In this document: piece after piece, positions 61,837-64,000 of the stretch
Layout: each line of letters begins with the position of its first letter
How positions within the stretch are numbered: the stretch's first letter is position 1
NCBI GenBank assembly: GCA_004293915.1
Contig: RDZG01000079.1
Location: forward strand, 1-64,000
Reading direction: 5' to 3'
Source of the DNA: Bacteroidota bacterium
GTDB lineage: Bacteria; Bacteroidota; Bacteroidia; Cytophagales; UBA9547
DNA: 64,000 bases
The notes under the pieces: generated by a model
Told to the model about the DNA's origin: nothing
Database searches by the model: none
What the model saw: only the letters and a program-made list of their open reading frames with translations
Translations under genes and position numbers: made by a program

Positions 61837-64000
61837 ATGACAAACGAACAAAATGATGGTCTTTATCATCCCGAATTTGAGCATGATGCCTGTGGGATTG
61901 GTTTTGTAGCAAACCTTAAAGGAAGAAAATCGCACAAGACTGTTTCAGATGCACTGCACATGCTTACACGTATGTATCACCGAGGAGCTTGTGGTTGCGA
62001 GGAAAATACAGGCGATGGTGCTGGAATTTTAATTCAAATTCCGCACACTTTTTTATTAGAAGAGTGTTTGAAGTTAGGGTTTAAGCTTCCAAATTTTGAA
62101 AAATATGGAGTTGGAATGATATTTTTCCCTGCCGATGAAGTTGTAAAAGAAGATTGCAGAGAAATTTTAAATAGGAATATCGAAAAACTTGGCATGAAAT
62201 TGCTTGGTTATCGAGTGGTGCCTACTGATAATAAAAAAGCAGATGTTGGACCAACGGCATTATCAAAAGAACCAATTATGGAACAAGTTTTTATTGCTTG
62301 TCCAGATGATATAACCGACCCAGCTGAGTTTGAACGCAAACTTTTTGTACTTCGTAATTATACTACTCGTTTAGTAAAAGATTCGGTTGAAAAAGCCAAA
62401 AGCGATTTTTATATCGCTACGATGTCGTATAAAGTAATATGCTATAAAGGTCAATTAACAACCAATCAAGTAGAACCTTATTTTGCAGATTTACAAAACA
62501 AAGATGTAACTTCTGCCATTGCGGTTGTACATTCACGTTTTTCTACTAACACATTTCCTTCTTGGAAATTAGCTCAGCCATTTAGATACATTGCACATAA
62601 TGGAGAAATAAACACGGTTAGAGGAAATGTAAATTGGATTCGTGCAAACGAAAATATATTTGAGCCTGGCACATTTACGAGAGAAGAATTAGATATGATT
62701 CTTCCTATTTGTGATGATAAACAATCGGATTCAGCCAATTTAGATAATGTAGTTGAGTTATTAACCCTTTCGGGTCGTTCGCTACCACATGTGATGATGA
62801 TGTTGATTCCAGAAGCTTGGGACGGAAACGAACATATGGAAGAATACAAAAAAGCATTTTACGAATACCATGCTTCAATCATGGAACCTTGGGATGGACC
62901 AGCATCTATTTCATTTACTGATGGAAAAATTGTTGGGGCAACATTAGATAGAAATGGTTTGCGTCCATCTCGCTATACTTTATTAGATGATGATACATTA
63001 ATAATGGCTTCTGAAGCGGGTGTTGTAGATTTTGATCCTTCAAAAGTAGTAGCAAAAGGTAGATTACAACCTGGAAAAATGTTTGTTGTAGATTTAGAAG
63101 CTGGAAAAATCATTGCCGATGAAGAACTCAAAAAAGATATTTGCACACGCAAACCATATGGAGAATGGTTAAATAAATTCAAAATCAAATTACAAGATTT
63201 GCCAGCTGCACATCGTAGTTATTTGCCGCTCGAAGGCGATTTGCTTTTGAAAAAACAATTAGCATTTGGATATTCTTCTGAAGATTTGAAAATGGTAATT
63301 GCTCCAATGGCAGAAGATGGCAAAGAGCCAATAGGCTCAATGGGTCAAGACACGCCTTTGGCTATTTTATCAGACCAAGCACAGCATTTGTCAAGTTATT
63401 TCAAACAACTATTTGCCCAAGTAACCAATCCGCCAATCGACCCAATCAGAGAACGTATGGTGATGTCGCTTGTAAGTTATATTGGAGGTGTAAGTAATTT
63501 GCTTGACGAATCACCGAATGCTTGCCACATTGTATCGTTAAAACAACCTGTTTTGACAAACAAAGATTTGGAGCGTTTGCGTTATGTAGATCATGCACAT
63601 TTTCAAACCAAAACAATTCCAATTACTTTTTATGCTCAAGGCAATAAATCGGGAATGTTGGAACGTTCGATTGAAAAAATATGCCAATATGCTGCCGATG
63701 CAGTAGAAGATGGTTATGAAATTATTTTACTTTCAGACAGAGGTATAGATTCTGACCATGCTCCAATACCTTCATTATTAGCCGTTTCGGCTGTGCATCA
63801 TCACTTAATTCGCAAAGGTTTGCGAACAAAAGTTGGTTTGGTTGTAGAAGCCGGTGATGTTTGGGAAACGCATCACTTTGCTCTTTTGGTTGGTTATGGT
63901 GCATCGGCTATCAATCCATATTTGGCTTTTGAATCCATAAACACACTTAAAAAAGAAGGAATTATAAAAGCTGATTTAACCGAAGATAAATTACAATATA
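61837..64000 (+). CDS. gltB: glutamate synthase large subunit, N-terminal part (runs off the window)
   Basis: Open from ATG 61837 (MTNEQNDGLYHPEFEHDACG) to the window end, 721 codons. Cys19 in DACGIGFVAN is the N-terminal nucleophile of the glutamine amidotransferase domain, with the preceding ~18 residues a propeptide. It continues with RMYHRGACGCEENTGDGAGI, VVHSRFSTNTFPSWKLAQPF, HNGEINTVRGNVNW and the central domain. The enzyme makes glutamate from 2-oxoglutarate and the amide N of glutamine with an electron donor (NADPH via a small subunit or ferredoxin). The rest of the gene and any partner lie beyond the window. Confidence 0.95.
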   Translation, partial: MTNEQNDGLYHPEFEHDACGIGFVANLKGRKSHKTVSDALHMLTRMYHRGACGCEENTGDGAGILIQIPHTFLLEECLKLGFKLPNFEKYGVGMIFFPADEVVKEDCREILNRNIEKLGMKLLGYRVVPTDNKKADVGPTALSKEPIMEQVFIACPDDITDPAEFERKLFVLRNYTTRLVKDSVEKAKSDFYIATMSYKVICYKGQLTTNQVEPYFADLQNKDVTSAIAVVHSRFSTNTFPSWKLAQPFRYIAHNGEINTVRGNVNWIRANENIFEPGTFTREELDMILPICDDKQSDSANLDNVVELLTLSGRSLPHVMMMLIPEAWDGNEHMEEYKKAFYEYHASIMEPWDGPASISFTDGKIVGATLDRNGLRPSRYTLLDDDTLIMASEAGVVDFDPSKVVAKGRLQPGKMFVVDLEAGKIIADEELKKDICTRKPYGEWLNKFKIKLQDLPAAHRSYLPLEGDLLLKKQLAFGYSSEDLKMVIAPMAEDGKEPIGSMGQDTPLAILSDQAQHLSSYFKQLFAQVTNPPIDPIRERMVMSLVSYIGGVSNLLDESPNACHIVSLKQPVLTNKDLERLRYVDHAHFQTKTIPITFYAQGNKSGMLERSIEKICQYAADAVEDGYEIILLSDRGIDSDHAPIPSLLAVSAVHHHLIRKGLRTKVGLVVEAGDVWETHHFALLVGYGASAINPYLAFESINTLKKEGIIKADLTEDKLQY

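Noticed and set aside
1-64000. tRNA, rRNA or tmRNA genes
   Set aside because: No T-loop GGTTCGA-type motif in a proper context or ribosomal RNA-like stretch was seen by eye; a computed search was not possible.

Overview
The window is low-GC DNA from a member of the Bacteroidota (Bacteroidetes). The evidence is a heavy type IX secretion system (T9SS) signature: PorZ, two PorP/SprF-family proteins, four proteins with a type A C-terminal sorting domain, and one giant protein with a type B (gliding-motility-associated) sorting domain. Other signs are many short SPII lipoproteins, TAnnTTTG-like promoter boxes, and frequent TTG or GTG starts. I cannot place it below phylum; no rRNA, tRNA or CRISPR array was seen.

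Layout. 1-1.1 kb: a 5'-truncated PIN-toxin remnant and a small overlapping gene pair that looks like a toxin-antitoxin module. 1.4-10.3 kb, plus strand: cell-envelope and secreted proteins. These are a thioredoxin-fold protein, a lipoprotein, a T9SS cargo protein, a papain-like lipoprotein protease, a MORN protein, a metallophosphatase, and a three-gene unit joined by ATGA overlaps (membrane protein, lipoprotein, CAP-domain protein). 10.4-13.2 kb: an accessory island between two direct repeats of about 128 bp, with an AbiEii-type nucleotidyltransferase, its small partner, and an AAA-type ATPase preceded by two long palindromes. 13.4-20.4 kb: mostly core genes (queA, a tryptophan 2,3-dioxygenase-like gene, a lipoprotein, tdk, porZ, a small membrane protein, an aldose-1-epimerase-like gene).

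20.4-22.2 kb: a two-gene cassette (nuclease/phosphatase-fold protein plus helical protein) between nested direct repeats. 22.2-38.1 kb, minus strand: a 2215-residue T9SS surface protein, an Rpn/PD-(D/E)XK gene abutting an orphan sorting-domain fragment, two tandem copies of a lipoprotein plus secreted metzincin module with a duplicated fragment between them, and a frameshifted fibre-like protein. 38.2-54.4 kb: one giant adhesin of about 5390 residues, also interrupted by an apparent single-base indel near its N-terminus, divergent from the first PorP/SprF gene. 54.5-64 kb: two PorP/SprF genes separated by heptamer tandem repeats, an MBL-fold hydrolase overlapping a secreted EEP-fold protein, a VapBC-like pair, an EboC-like UbiA prenyltransferase, an M23 peptidase, and the start of the glutamate synthase large subunit gene.

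How the parts fit. PorZ and the PorP/SprF proteins belong to the export and attachment machinery that the CTD-bearing cargo proteins need. The 22-54 kb block is a surface-protein region reshaped by tandem duplication, gene conversion and possibly slippage. Three long genes each appear to lack one base in or next to an A or T run. That could be assembly error or real frameshifting, and it should be resolved before those proteins are interpreted.
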